DNA of 64,000 nt from Locusta migratoria (taxonomy: Eukaryota; Arthropoda; Insecta; Orthoptera; Acrididae). The notes below the pieces were generated by a model. That model did not search any database, was not told where the DNA came from, and saw only the letters and a list, made by a program, of their open reading frames with translations. The stretch covers positions 351,293,168 to 351,357,167 of the forward strand of contig CM048744.1 in the NCBI GenBank assembly GCA_026315105.1, in the 5' to 3' direction. Positions 1-13,200 of the stretch are shown piece after piece. The position numbers and the translations under genes are program-made. Numbering within the stretch: the stretch's first letter is position 1; the number at the start of each line of letters is the position of its first letter.

Positions 1-124
1 GCTAGTCATTGTTCATTGTTGGCATAAATATAAACCTTGTGATGGAAACTGCTAGGTGTGAATTCTAGTAGTTATGTATTATATTACCTTGATGTACGGC
101 TAGTCCCCACAATTTAAATCAGGC

Positions 125-3100
125 GCTAGTCATTGTTCATTGTTGGCATAAATATAAACTTTGTGATGGAAACTGCTAGGTGTGAATTCTAGTAGTTATG
201 TACTATATTTCCTTGATGTACGGCTAGTCCCCACAATTTAAATCAGGCGCTAGTCATTGATCATTGTTGGCATAAATATAAACCTTGCGATGGAAACTGC
301 TAGGTGTGAATTCTAGTAGTTATGTATTATATTACCTTGATGTACGGCTAGTCCCCACAATTTAAATGCGGTGCTAGTCATTGTTCATTGTTGGCATAAA
401 TATAAACCTTGTGATGGAAACTGCTAGGTGTGAATTCTAGTAGTTATGTATTATATTACCTTGATGTACGGCTAGTCCCCACAATTTAAATCAGGTGCTA
501 GTCATTGTTCATTGTTGGCATAAATATAAACCTTGTGATGGAAACTGCTAGGTGTGAATTCATAGTAGTTATGTATTATATTACCTTGATGTACGGCTAG
601 TCACCACAATTTAAATCAGGTGCTAGTCATTGATCATTGTTGGCATAAATATAAACCTTGTGATGGAAACTGCTAGGTGTGAGTTCTAGTAGTTATGTAT
701 TATATATTACCTTGATGTACGGCTAGTCCCCACAATTTAAATCAGGCGCTAGTCATTGTTCATTGTTGGCATAAATATAAACCTTGTAATGGAAACTGCT
801 AGGTGTGAATTCATAGTAGTTATGTATTATATTACCTTGATGTACGGCTAGTCCCCACCATTTAAATCAGGCGCTAGTCATTGTTCATTGTTGGCATAAA
901 TATAAACCTTGTGATGGAAACTGCTAGGTGTGAGTTCTAGTAGTTATGTATTATATATTACCTTGATGTACGGCTAGTCCTCACAATTTAAATCAGGCGC
1001 TAGTCATTGTTCATTGTTGGCATAAATATAAACCTTGTAATGGAAACTGCTAGGTGTGAATTCATAGTAGTTATGTATTATATTACCTTGATGTACGGCT
1101 AGTCCCCACCATTAAAATCAGGCGCTAGTCGTTGTTCATTGTTGGCATAAATATAAACCTTGTGATGGAAACTGCTAGGTGTGAGTTCTAGTAGTTATGT
1201 ATTATATATTACCTTGATGTACAGGTAGTCCCCACAATTTAAATAAGGCGCTAGTCATTGTTCATTGTTGGTATAAATATAAAACTTGCGATGGAAACTG
1301 CTAGGTGTGAATTCTAGTAGTTATGTATTATATTACCTTGATGTACGGCTAGTCCCCACAATTTAAATCAGGCGCTAGTCATTGTTCATTGTTGGCATAA
1401 ATATAAACCTTGTGATGGAAACTGCTAGGTGTGAATTCTAGTAGTTATGTATTATATTACCTTGATGTACGGCTAGTCCCCACAATTTAAATCAGGCGCT
1501 AGTCATTGTTCATTGTTGGCATAAATATAAACCTTGTGATGGAAACTGCTAGGTGTGAATTCTAGTAGTTATGTATTATATTACCTTGATGTACGGCTAG
1601 TCCCCACAATTTAAATCAGGTGCTAGTCATTGTTCATTGTTGGCATATATATAAACCTTGTGATGGAAACTGCGAGGTGTGAATTCATAGTAGTTATGTA
1701 TTATATTACCTTGATGTACGGCTAGTCACCACAATTTAAATCAGGTGCTAGTCATTGATCATTGTTGGCATAAATATAAACCTTGTGATGGAAACTGCTA
1801 GGTGTGAGTTCTAGTAGTTATGTATTATATATTACCTTGATGTACGGCTAGTCCCCACAATTTAAATCAGGCGCTAGTCATTGTTCATTGTTGGCATAAA
1901 TATAAACCTTGTAATGGAAACTGCTAGGTGTGAATTCATAGTAGTTATGTATTATATTACCTTGATGTACGGCTAGTCCCCACAATTTAAATCAGGCGCT
2001 AGTCATTGTTCATTGTTGGCATAAATATAAACTTTGTGATTGAAACTGCTAGGTGTGAATTCTAGTAGTTATGTATTATATTTCCTTGATGTACGGCTAG
2101 TCCCCACAATTTAAATCAGGCGCTAGTCATTGATCATTGTTGGCATAAATATAAACCTTGCGATGGAAACTGCTAGGTGTGAATTCTAGTAGTTATGTAT
2201 TATATTACCTTGATGTACGGCTAGTCCCCACAATTTAAATGCGGTGCTAGTCATTGTTCATTTTTGGCATAAATATAAACCTTGTGATGGAAACTGCTAG
2301 GTGTGAATTCTAGTAGTTATGTATTATATTACCTTGATGTACGGCTAGTCCCCACAATTTAAATCAGGTGCTAGTCATTGTTCATTGTTGGCATAAATAT
2401 AAACCTTGTGATGGAAACTGCTAGGTGTGAATTCATAGTAGTTATGTATTATATTACCTTGATGTACGGCTAGTCACCACAATTTAAATCAGGTGCTAGT
2501 CATTGATCATTGTTGGCATAAATATAAACCTTGTGATGGAAACTGCTAGGTGTGAGTTCTAGTAGTTATGTATTATATATTACCTTGATGTACGGCTAGT
2601 CCCCACAATTTAAATCAGGCGCTAGTCATTGTTCATTGTTGGCATAAATATAAACCTTGTAATGGAAACTGCTAGGTGTGAATTCATAGTAGTTATGTAT
2701 TATATTACCTTGATGTACGGCTAGTCCCCACCATTTAAATCAGGCGCTAGTCATTGTTCATTGTTGGCATAAATATAAACCTTGTGATGGAAACTGCTAG
2801 GTGTGAGTTCTAGTAGTTATGTATTATATATTACCTTGATGTACGGCTAGTCCTCACAATTTAAATCAGGCGCTAGTCATTGTTCATTGTTGGCATAAAT
2901 ATAAACCTTGTAATGGAAACTGCTAGGTGTGAATTCATAGTAGTTATGTATTATATTACCTTGATGTACGGCTAGTCCCCACCATTAAAATCAGGCGCTA
3001 GTCGTTGTTCATTGTTGGCATAAATATAAACCTTGTGATGGAAACTGCTAGGTGTGAGTTCTAGTAGTTATGTATTATATATTACCTTGATGTACGGGTA

Positions 3101-3490
3101 GTCCCCACAATTTAAATAAGGCGCTAGTCATTGTTCATTGTTGGCATAAATATAAAACTTGCGATGGAAACTGCTAGGTGTGAATTCTAGTAGTTATGTA
3201 TTATATTACCTTGATGTACGGCTAGTCCCCACAATTTAAATCAGGCGCTAGTCATTGTTCATTGTTGGCATAAATATAAACCTTGTGATGGAAACTGCTA
3301 GGTGTGAATTCTAGTAGTTATGTATTATATTACCTTGATGTACGGCTAGTCCCCACAATTTAAATGCGGTGCTAGTCATTGTTCATTGTTGGCATAAATA
3401 TAAACCTTGTGATGGAAACTGCTAGGTGTGAATTCTAGTAGTTATGTATTATATTACCTTGATGTACGGCTAGTCCCCACAATTTAAATC
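125..3490. repeat. Higher-order repeat, 15 monomers, period 1873 bp, two copies
   Basis: Diagnostic monomers in the first copy recur 1873 bp later. The AAACTTTGTGAT / TATATTTCC monomer at 125 reappears at 1998, the CATTGATC / CCTTGCGATGG monomer at 249 at 2122, the AAATGCGGTG junction at 367 at 2240, and the GTCGTTGTTC monomer at 1127 at 3000. The block includes a run of alternating 125-bp and 126-bp monomers. It shows duplication in whole-block steps rather than monomer by monomer. Confidence 0.85.
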
Positions 3491-3995
3491 AGGCGCTAGT
3501 CATTGTTCATTGTTGGCATAAATATAAACCTTGTGATGGAAACTGCTAGGTGTGAATTCTAGTAGTTATGTATTATATTACCTTGATGTACGGCTAGTCC
3601 CCACAATTTAAATCAGGCGCTAGTCATTGATCATTGTTGGCATAAATATAAACCTTGTGATGGAATCTGCTAGGTGTGAATTCTAGTAGTTATGTATTAT
3701 ATTACCTTGATGTACGGCTAGTCACCACAATTTAAATCAGGTGCTAGTCATTGTTCATTGTTGGCATAAATATAAACCTTGTGATGGAAACTGCTAGGTG
3801 TGAGTTCTAGTAGTTATGTATTATATATTACCTTGATGTACGGCTAGTCCCCACAATTTAAATCAGGCGCTAGTCATTGTTCATTGTTGGCATAAATATA
3901 AACCTTGTGATGGAAACTGCTAGGTGTGAATTCTAGTAGTTATGTATTATATTACCTTGATGTACGGCTAGTCCCCACAATTTAAATCAGGTGCT

Positions 3996-6900
3996 AGTCA
4001 TTGTTCATTGTTGGCATATATATAAACCTTGTGATGGAAACTGCTAGGTGTGAATTCATAGTAGTTATGTATTATATTACCTTGATGTACGGCTAGTCAC
4101 CACAATTTAAATCAGGTGCTAGTCATTGATCATTGTTGGCATAAATATAAACCTTGTGATGGAAACTGCTAGGTGTGAGTTCTAGTAGTTATGTATTATA
4201 TATTACCTTGATGTACGGCTAGTCCCCACAATTTAAATCAGGCGCTAGTCATTGTTCATTGTTGGCATAAATATAAACCTTGTAATGGAAACTGCTAGGT
4301 GTGAATTCGTAGTAGTTATGTATTATATTACCTTGATGTACGGCTAGTCCCCACAATTTAAATCAGGCGCTAGTCATTGATCATTGTTGGCATAAATATA
4401 AACCTTGTGATGGAAACTGCTAGGTGTGAATTCTAGTAGTTATGTATTACATTACCTTAATGTACGGCTAGTCCCCACAATTTAAATCAGCCGCTAGTCA
4501 TTGTTCATTGTTGGCATAAATATAAACCTTGTGATGGAAACTGCTAGGTGTGAATTCTAGTAGTTATGTATTATATTACCTAGATGTACAGCTAGTCCCC
4601 ACAATTAAAATCAGGCGCTAGTCATTGTTCATTGTTGGCATAAATATAAACCTTGTGATGGAAACTGCTAGGTGTGAATTCTAGTAGTTATGTATTATAT
4701 TACCTTGATGTACGGCTAGTCCCCACAATTTAAATCAGGCGCTAGTCATTGTTCATTGTTGGCATAAATATAAACTTTGTGATGGAAACTGCTAGGTGTG
4801 AATTCTAGTAGTTATGTATTATATTTCCTTGATGTACGGCTAGTCCCCACAATTTAAATCAGGCGCTAGTCATTGATCATTGTTGGCATAAATATAAACC
4901 TTGCGATGGAAACTGCTAGGTGTGAATTCTAGTAGTTATGTATTATATTACCTTGATGTACGGCTAGTACCCACAATTTAAATGCGGTGCTAGTCATTGT
5001 TCATTGTTGGCATAAATATAAACCTTGTGATGGAAACTGCTAGGTGTGAATTCTAGTAGTTATGTATTATATTACCTTGATGTACAGCTAGTCCCCACAA
5101 TTTGAATCAGGTGCTAGTCATTGTTCATTGTTGGCATAAATATAAACCTTGTGATGGAAACTGCTAGGTGTGAATTCATAGTAGTTATGTATTATATTAC
5201 CTTGATGTACGGCTAGTCACCACAATTTAAATCAGGTGCTAGTCATTGATCATTGTTGGCATAAATATAAACCTTGTGATGGAAACTGCTAGGTGTGAGT
5301 TCTAGTAGTTATGTATTATATATTACCTTGATGTACGGCTAGTCCCCACCATTTAAATCAGGCGCTAGTCATTGTTCATTGTTGGCATAAATATAAACCT
5401 TGTGATGGAAACTGCTAGGTGTGAGTTCTAGTAGTTATGTATTATATATTACCTTGATGTACGGCTAGTCCTCACAATTTAAATCAGGCGCTAGTCATTG
5501 TTCATTGTTGGCATAAATATAAACCTTGTAATGGAAACTGCTAGGTGTGAATTCATAGTAGTTATGTATTATATTACCTTGATGTACGGCTAGTCCCCAC
5601 CATTAAAATCAGGCGCTAGTCGTTGTTCATTGTTGGCATAAATATAAACCTTGTGATGGAAACTGCTAGGTGTGAGTTCTAGTAGTTATGTATTATATAT
5701 TACCTTGATGTACGGGTAGTCCCCACAATTTAAATAAGGCGCTAGTCATTGTTCATTGTTGGCATAAATATAAAACTTGCGATGGAAACTGCTAGGTGTG
5801 AATTCTAGTAGTTATGTATTATATTACCTTGATGTACGGCTAGTCCCCACAATTTAAATCAGGCGCTAGTCATTGTTCATTGTTGGCATAAATATAAACC
5901 TTGTGATGGAAACTGCTAGGTGTGAATTCTAGTAGTTATGTATTATATTTCCTTGATGTACGGCTAGTCCCCACAATTAAAATCAGGCGCTAGTCATTGT
6001 TCATTGTTGGCATAAATGTAAACCTTGTGATGGAAACTGCTATGTGCAAATTCTAGTAGTTATGTATTATATTACTTTGATGTACGGCTAGTCCCCACAA
6101 TTTAAATCAGGCGCTAGTCATTGTTCATTGTTGGCATAAATATAAACCTTGTGATGGAAACTGCGAGGTGTCATTTCCTGTAGTTATGTATTATATTACC
6201 TTGATGTACGGCTAGTCCCCACAATTTAAATCAGGCGCTAGTCATTGTTCATTGTTGGCATAAATATAAACCTTGTGATGGAAACTGCTAGGTGTGAATT
6301 CTAGTAGTTATGTATTATATTACCTTGATGTATGGCTAGTCCCCACAATTTAAATCAGGCGCTAGTCATTGTTCATTGTTGGCATAAATATATACCTTGT
6401 GATGGAAACTGCGAGGTGTCATTTCCTGTAGTTATGTATTATATTACCTTGATGTACGGCTAGTCCCCACAATTTAAATCAGGCGCTAGTCATTGTTCAT
6501 TGTTGGCATAAATATATACCTTGTGATGGAAACTGCTAGGTGTGAATTCTAGTAGTTATGTATTATATTACTTTGATGTACGGCTAGTCCCCACAATTTA
6601 AATCAGGCGCTAGTCATTGTTCATTGTTGGCATAAATATAAACCTTGTGATGGAAACTGCGAGGTGTCATTTCCTGTAGTTATGTATTATATTACCTTGA
6701 TGTACGGCTAGTCCCCACAATTTAAATCAGGCGGTAGTCATTGTTCATTGTTGGCATAAATATAAACCTTGTGATGGAAACTGCTAGGTGTGAATTCTAG
6801 TAGTTATGTATTATATTACCTTGATGTACGGCTAGTACCCACAATTTAAATCAGGTGCTAGTCATTGTTCATTGTTGGCATAAATATAAACCTTGTGATG

Positions 6901-9900
6901 GAAACTGCTAGGTGTGAGTTCTAGTAGTTATGTATTATATATTACCTTGATGTACGGCTAGTCCCCACAATTTAAATCAGGCGCTAGTCATTGTTCATTG
7001 TTGGCATAAATATCAACATTGTGATGGAAACTGCTAAGTGTGAATTCTAGTAGTTATGTATTATATTACCTTGATGTACGGCTAGTCCCCACAATTTAAA
7101 TCAGGTGCTAGTCATTGATCATTGTTGGCATAAATATAAACCTTGTGATGGAAACTGCTAGGTGTGAATTCATAGTAGTTATGTATTATATTACCTTGAT
7201 GTACGGCTAGTCACCACAATTTAAATCAGGTGCTAGTCATTGATCATTGTTGGCATAAATATAAACCTTGTGATGGAAACTGCTAGGTGTGAGTTCTAGT
7301 AGTTATGTATTATATATTACCTTGATGTACGGCTAGTCCCCACAATTTAAATCAGGCGCTAGTCATTGTTCATTGTTGGCATAAATATAAACCTTGTAAT
7401 GGAAACTGCTAGGTGTGAATTCGTAGTAGTTATGTATTATATTACCTTGATGTACGGCTAGTCCCCACAATTTAAATCAGGCGCTAGTCATTGATCATTG
7501 TTGGCATAAATATAAACCTTGTGATGGAAACTGCTAGGTGTGAATTCTAGTAGTTATGTATTACATTACCTTAATGTACGGCTAGTCCCCACAATTTAAA
7601 TCAGCCGCTAGTCATTGTTCATTGTTGGCATAAATATAAACCTTGTGATGGAAACTGCTAGGTGTGAATTCTAGTAGTTATGTATTATATTACCTAGATG
7701 TACAGCTAGTCCCAACAATTAAAATCAGGCGCTAGTCATTGTTCATTGTTGGCATAAATATAAACCTTGTGATGGAAACTGCTAGGTGTGAATTCTAGTA
7801 GTTATGTATTATATTACCTTGATGTACGGCTAGTCCCCACAATTTAAATCAGGCGCTAGTCATTGTTCATTGTTGGCATAAATATAAACTTTGTGATGGA
7901 AACTGCTAGGTGTGAATTCTAGTAGTTATGTATTATATTTCCTTGATGTACGGCTAGTCCCCACAATTTAAATCAGGCGCTAGTCATTGATCATTGTTGG
8001 CATAAATATAAACCTTGCGATGGAAACTGCTAGGTGTGAATTCTAGTAGTTATGTATTATATTACCTTGATGTACGGCTAGTACCCACAATTTAAATGCG
8101 GTGCTAGTCATTGTTCATTGTTGGCATAAATATAAACCTTGTGATGGAAACTGCTAGGTGTGAATTCTAGTAGTTATGTATTATATTACCTTGATGTACA
8201 GCTAGTCCCCACAATTTAAATCAGGTGCTAGTCATTGTTCATTGTTGGCATAAATATAAACCTTGTGATGGAAACTGCTAGGTGTGAATTCATAGTAGTT
8301 ATGTATTATATTACCTTGATGTACGGCTAGTCACCACAATTTAAATCAGGTGCTAGTCATTGATCATTGTTGGCATAAATATAAACCTTGTGATGGAAAC
8401 TGCTAGGTGTGAGTTCTAGTAGTTATGTATTATATATTACCTTGATGTACGGCTAGTCCACACCATTTAAATCAGGCGCTAGTCATTGTTCATTGTTGGC
8501 ATAAATATAAACCTTGTGATGGAAACTGCTAGGTGTGAGTTCTAGTAGTTATGTATTATATATTACCTTGATGTACGGCTAGTCCTCACAATTTAAATCA
8601 GGCGCTAGTCATTGTTCATTGTTGGCATAAATATAAACCTTGTAATGGAAACTGCTAGGTGTGAATTCATAGTAGTTATGTATTATATTACCTTGATGTA
8701 CGGCTAGTCCCCACCATTAAAATCAGGCGCTAGTCGTTGTTCATTGTTGGCATAAATATAAACCTTGTGATGGAAACTGCTAGGTGTGAGTTCTAGTAGT
8801 TATGTATTATATATTACCTTGATGTACGGGTAGTCCCCACAATTTAAATAAGGCGCTAGTCATTGTTCATTGTTGGCATAAATATAAAACTTGCGATGGA
8901 AACTGCTAGGTGTGAATTCTAGTAGTTATGTATTATATTACCTTGATGTACGGCTAGTCCCCACAATTTAAATCAGGCGCTAGTCATTGTTCATTGTTGG
9001 CATAAATATAAACCTTGTGATGGAAACTGCTAGGTGTGAATTCTAGTAGTTATGTATTATATTTCCTTGATGTACGGCTAGTCCCCACAATTAAAATCAG
9101 GCGCTAGTCATTGTTCATTGTTGGCATAAATGTAAACCTTGTGATGGAAACTGCTATGTGCAAATTCTAGTAGTTATGTATTATATTACTTTGATGTACG
9201 GCTAGTCCCCACAATTTAAATCAGGCGCTAGTCATTGTTCATTGTTGGCATAAATATAAACCTTGTGATGGAAACTGCGAGGTGTCATTTCCTGTAGTTA
9301 TGTATTATATTACCTTGATGTACGGCTAGTCCCCACAATTTAAATCAGGCGCTAGTCATTGTTCATTGTTGGCATAAATATAAACCTTGTGATGGAAACT
9401 GCTAGGTGTGAATTCTAGTAGTTATGTATTATATTACCTTGATGTATGGCTAGTCCCCACAATTTAAATCAGGCGCTAGTCATTGTTCATTGTTGGCATA
9501 AATATATACCTTGTGATGGAAACTGCGAGGTGTCATTTCCTGTAGTTATGTATTATATTACCTTGATGTACGGCTAGTCCCCACAATTTAAATCAGGCGC
9601 TAGTCATTGTTCATTGTTGGCATAAATATATACCTTGTGATGGAAACTGCTAGGTGTGAATTCTAGTAGTTATGTATTATATTACTTTGATGTACGGCTA
9701 GTCCCCACAATTTAAATCAGGCGCTAGTCATTGTTCATTGTTGGCATAAATATAAACCTTGTGATGGAAACTGCGAGGTGTCATTTCCTGTAGTTATGTA
9801 TTATATTACCTTGATGTACGGCTAGTCCCCACAATTTAAATCAGGCGGTAGTCATTGTTCATTGTTGGCATAAATATAAACCTTGTGATGGAAACTGCTA

Positions 9901-10226
9901 GGTGTGAATTCTAGTAGTTATGTATTATATTACCTTGATGTACGGCTAGTACCCACAATTTAAATCAGGTGCTAGTCATTGTTCATTGTTGGCATAAATA
10001 TAAACCTTGTGATGGAAACTGCTAGGTGTGAGTTCTAGTAGTTATGTTTATATATTACCTTGATGTACGGCTAGTCCCCACAATTTAAATCAGGCGCTAG
10101 TCATTGTTCATTGTTGGCATAAATATCAACATTGTGATGGAAACTGCTAAGTGTGAATTCTAGTAGTTATGTATTATATTACCTTGATGTACGGCTAGTA
10201 CCCACAATTTAAATCAGGCGCTAGTC
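3996..10226. repeat. Higher-order repeat, 25 monomers, period 3114 bp, two tandem copies
   Basis: Private variants recur at a constant offset. TATTACATTACCTTAA has its C at 4450 and 7564; GAATTCGTAG at 4308 and 7422; CTATGTGCAAATTC at 6041 and 9155 (all 3114 bp). The ATATCAACATT variant recurs at 7011 and 10124, 3113 bp apart because the second copy lost one base near 10040. The two copies abut near 7110. A third copy lies at about 13330-16430, offset 9335 from the first with matching variants at 13350, 15376 and 16346. Confidence 0.9.
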
Positions 10227-13200
10227 ATTGTTCATTGTTGGCATAAATATAAACCTTGTGATGGAAACTGCTAGGTGTGAATTCTAGTAGTTATGTATTA
10301 TATTTCCTTGATGTACCGCTAGTCCCCACAATTAAAATCAGGCGCTAGTCATTGTTCATTGTTGGCATAAATGTAAACCTTGTGATGGAAACTGCTATGT
10401 GCAAATTCTAGTAGTTATGTATTATATTACTTTGATGTACGGCTAGTCCCCACAATTTAAATCAGGCGCTAGTCATTGTTCATTGTTGGCATAAATATAA
10501 ACCTTGTGATGGAAACTGCGAGGTGTCATTTCCTGTAGTTATGTATTATATTACCTTGATGTACGGCTAGTCCCCACAATTAAAATCAGGCGCTAGTCAT
10601 TGATCATTGTTGGCATAAATATAAACCTTGTGATGGAAACTGCGAGGTGTCATTTCCCGTAGTTATGTATTATATTACCTTGATGTACGGCTAGTCCCCA
10701 CAATTTAAATCAGGCGCTAGTCATTGTTCATTGTTGGCATAAATATAAACCTTGTAATGGAAACTGCTAGGTGTGAATTCATAGTAGTTATGTATTATAT
10801 TACCTTGATGTACAGCTAGTCCCCACCATTAAAATCAGGCGATAGTCATTGTTCATTGTTGGCATAAATATAAACCTTGTGATGGAAACTGCTAGGTGTG
10901 AGTTCTAGTAGTTATGTATTATATATTACCTTGATGTACGGGTAGTCCCCACAATTTAAATAAGGCGCTAGTCATTGTTCATTGTTGGCATAAATATAAA
11001 CCTTGCGATGGAAACTGCTAGGTGTGAATTCTAGTAGTTATGTATTATATTACCTTGATGTACGGCTAGTCCCCACAATTTAAATCAGGCGCTAGTCATT
11101 GTTCATTGTTGGCATAAATATAAACCTTGTGATGGAAACTGCTAGGTGTGAATTCTAGTAGTTATGTATTATATTACCTTGTGTACGGCTAGTCCCCACA
11201 ATTTAAATCAGGCGCTAGTCATTGTTCATTGTTGGCATAAATATAAACCTTGTGATGGAAACTGCTAGGTGTGAATTCTAGTAGTTATGTATTATATTAC
11301 TTTGATGTACGGCTAGTCCCCACAATTTAAATCAGGCGCTAGTCATTGTTCATTGTTGGCATAAATATAAACCTTGTGATGGAAACTGCGAGGTGTCATT
11401 TCCTGTAGTTATGTATTATATTACCTTGATGTACGGCTAGTCCCCACAATTTAAATCAGGCGCTAGTCATTGTTCATTGTTGGCATAAATATAAACCTTG
11501 TGATGGAAACTGCGAGGTGTCATTTCCTGTAGTTATGTATTATATTACCTTGATGTACGGCTAGTCCCCACAATTTAAATCAGGCGCTAGTCATTGTTCA
11601 TTGTTGGCATAAATATAAACCTTGTGATGGAAACTGCTAGGTGTGAATTCTAGTAGTTATGTATTATATTACTTTGATGTACGGCTAGTCCCCACAATTT
11701 AAATCAGGCGCTAGTCATTGTTCATTGTTGGCATAAATATAAACCTTGTGATGGAAACTGCGAGGTGTCATTTCCTGAAGTTATGTATTATATTACCTTG
11801 ATGTACGGCTAGTCCCCACAATTTAAATCAGGCGCTAGTCATTGTTCATTGTTGGCATAAATATAAACCTTGTGATGGAAACTGCTAGGTGTGAATTCTA
11901 GTAGTTATGTATTATATTACCTTGATGTACGGCTAGTCACCACAATTTAAATCAGGTGCTAGTCATTGTTCATTGTTGGCATAAATATAAACCTTGTGAT
12001 GGAAACTGCTAGGTGTGAGTTCTAGTAGTTATGTATTATATATTTCCTTGGTGTACGGCTAGTCCCCACAATTTAAATCAGGCGCTAGTCATTGTTCATT
12101 GTTGGCATAAATATCAACATTGTGATGGAAACTGCTAAGTGTGAATTCTAGTAGTTATGTATTATATTACCTTGATGTACGGCTAGTCCCCACAATTTAA
12201 ATCAGGCGCTAGTCATTGTTCATTGTTGGCATAAATATAAACCTTGTGATGGAAACTGCTAGGTGTGAATTCTAGTAGGTATGTATTATATTACCATGAT
12301 GTACGGCTAGTCACCACAATTTAAATCAGGTGCTAGTCATTGTTCATTGTTGGCATAAATATAAACCTTGTGATGGAAACTGCTAGGTGTGAGTTCTAGT
12401 AGTTATGTATTATTTATTACCTTGATGTACGGCTAGTTCCCACAATTTAAATCAGGCGCTAGTCATTGTTCATTGTTGGCATAAATATAAACCTTGTGAT
12501 GGAAACTGCTAGGTGTGAATTCTAGTAGTTATGTATTATATTACCTTGATGTACGGCTAGTCCCCACAATTTAAATCAGGCGCTAGTCATTGATCATTGT
12601 TGGCATAAATATAAACCTTGTGATGGAAACTGCGAGGTGTCATTTCCCGTAGTTATGTATTATATTACCTTGATGTACGGCTAGTCCCCACAATTTCAAT
12701 CAGGCGCTAGTCATTGTTCATTGTTGGCATAAATATAAACCTTGTGATGGAAACTGCTAGGTGTGAATTCTAGTAGTTATGTATTATATTACCTTGATGT
12801 ACGGCTAGTCCCCACAATTTAAATCAGGCGCTAGTCATTGTTCATTGTTGGCATAAATATAAACCTTGTGATGGAAACTGCTAGGTGTGAATTCTAGTAG
12901 TTATGTATTATATTACCTTGATGTACGGCTAGTCCCCACAATTTAAATCAGGCGCTAGTCATTGATCATTGTTGGCATAAATATAAACCTTGTGATGGAA
13001 TCTGCTAGGTGTGAATTCTAGTAGTTATGTATTATATTACCTTGATGTACGGCTAGTCACCACAATTTAAATCAGGTGCTAGTCATTGTTCATTGTTGGC
13101 ATAAATATAAACCTTGTGATGGAAACTGCTAGGTGTGAGTTCTAGTAGTTATGTATTATATATTACCTTGATGTACGGCTAGTCCCCACAATTTAAATCA

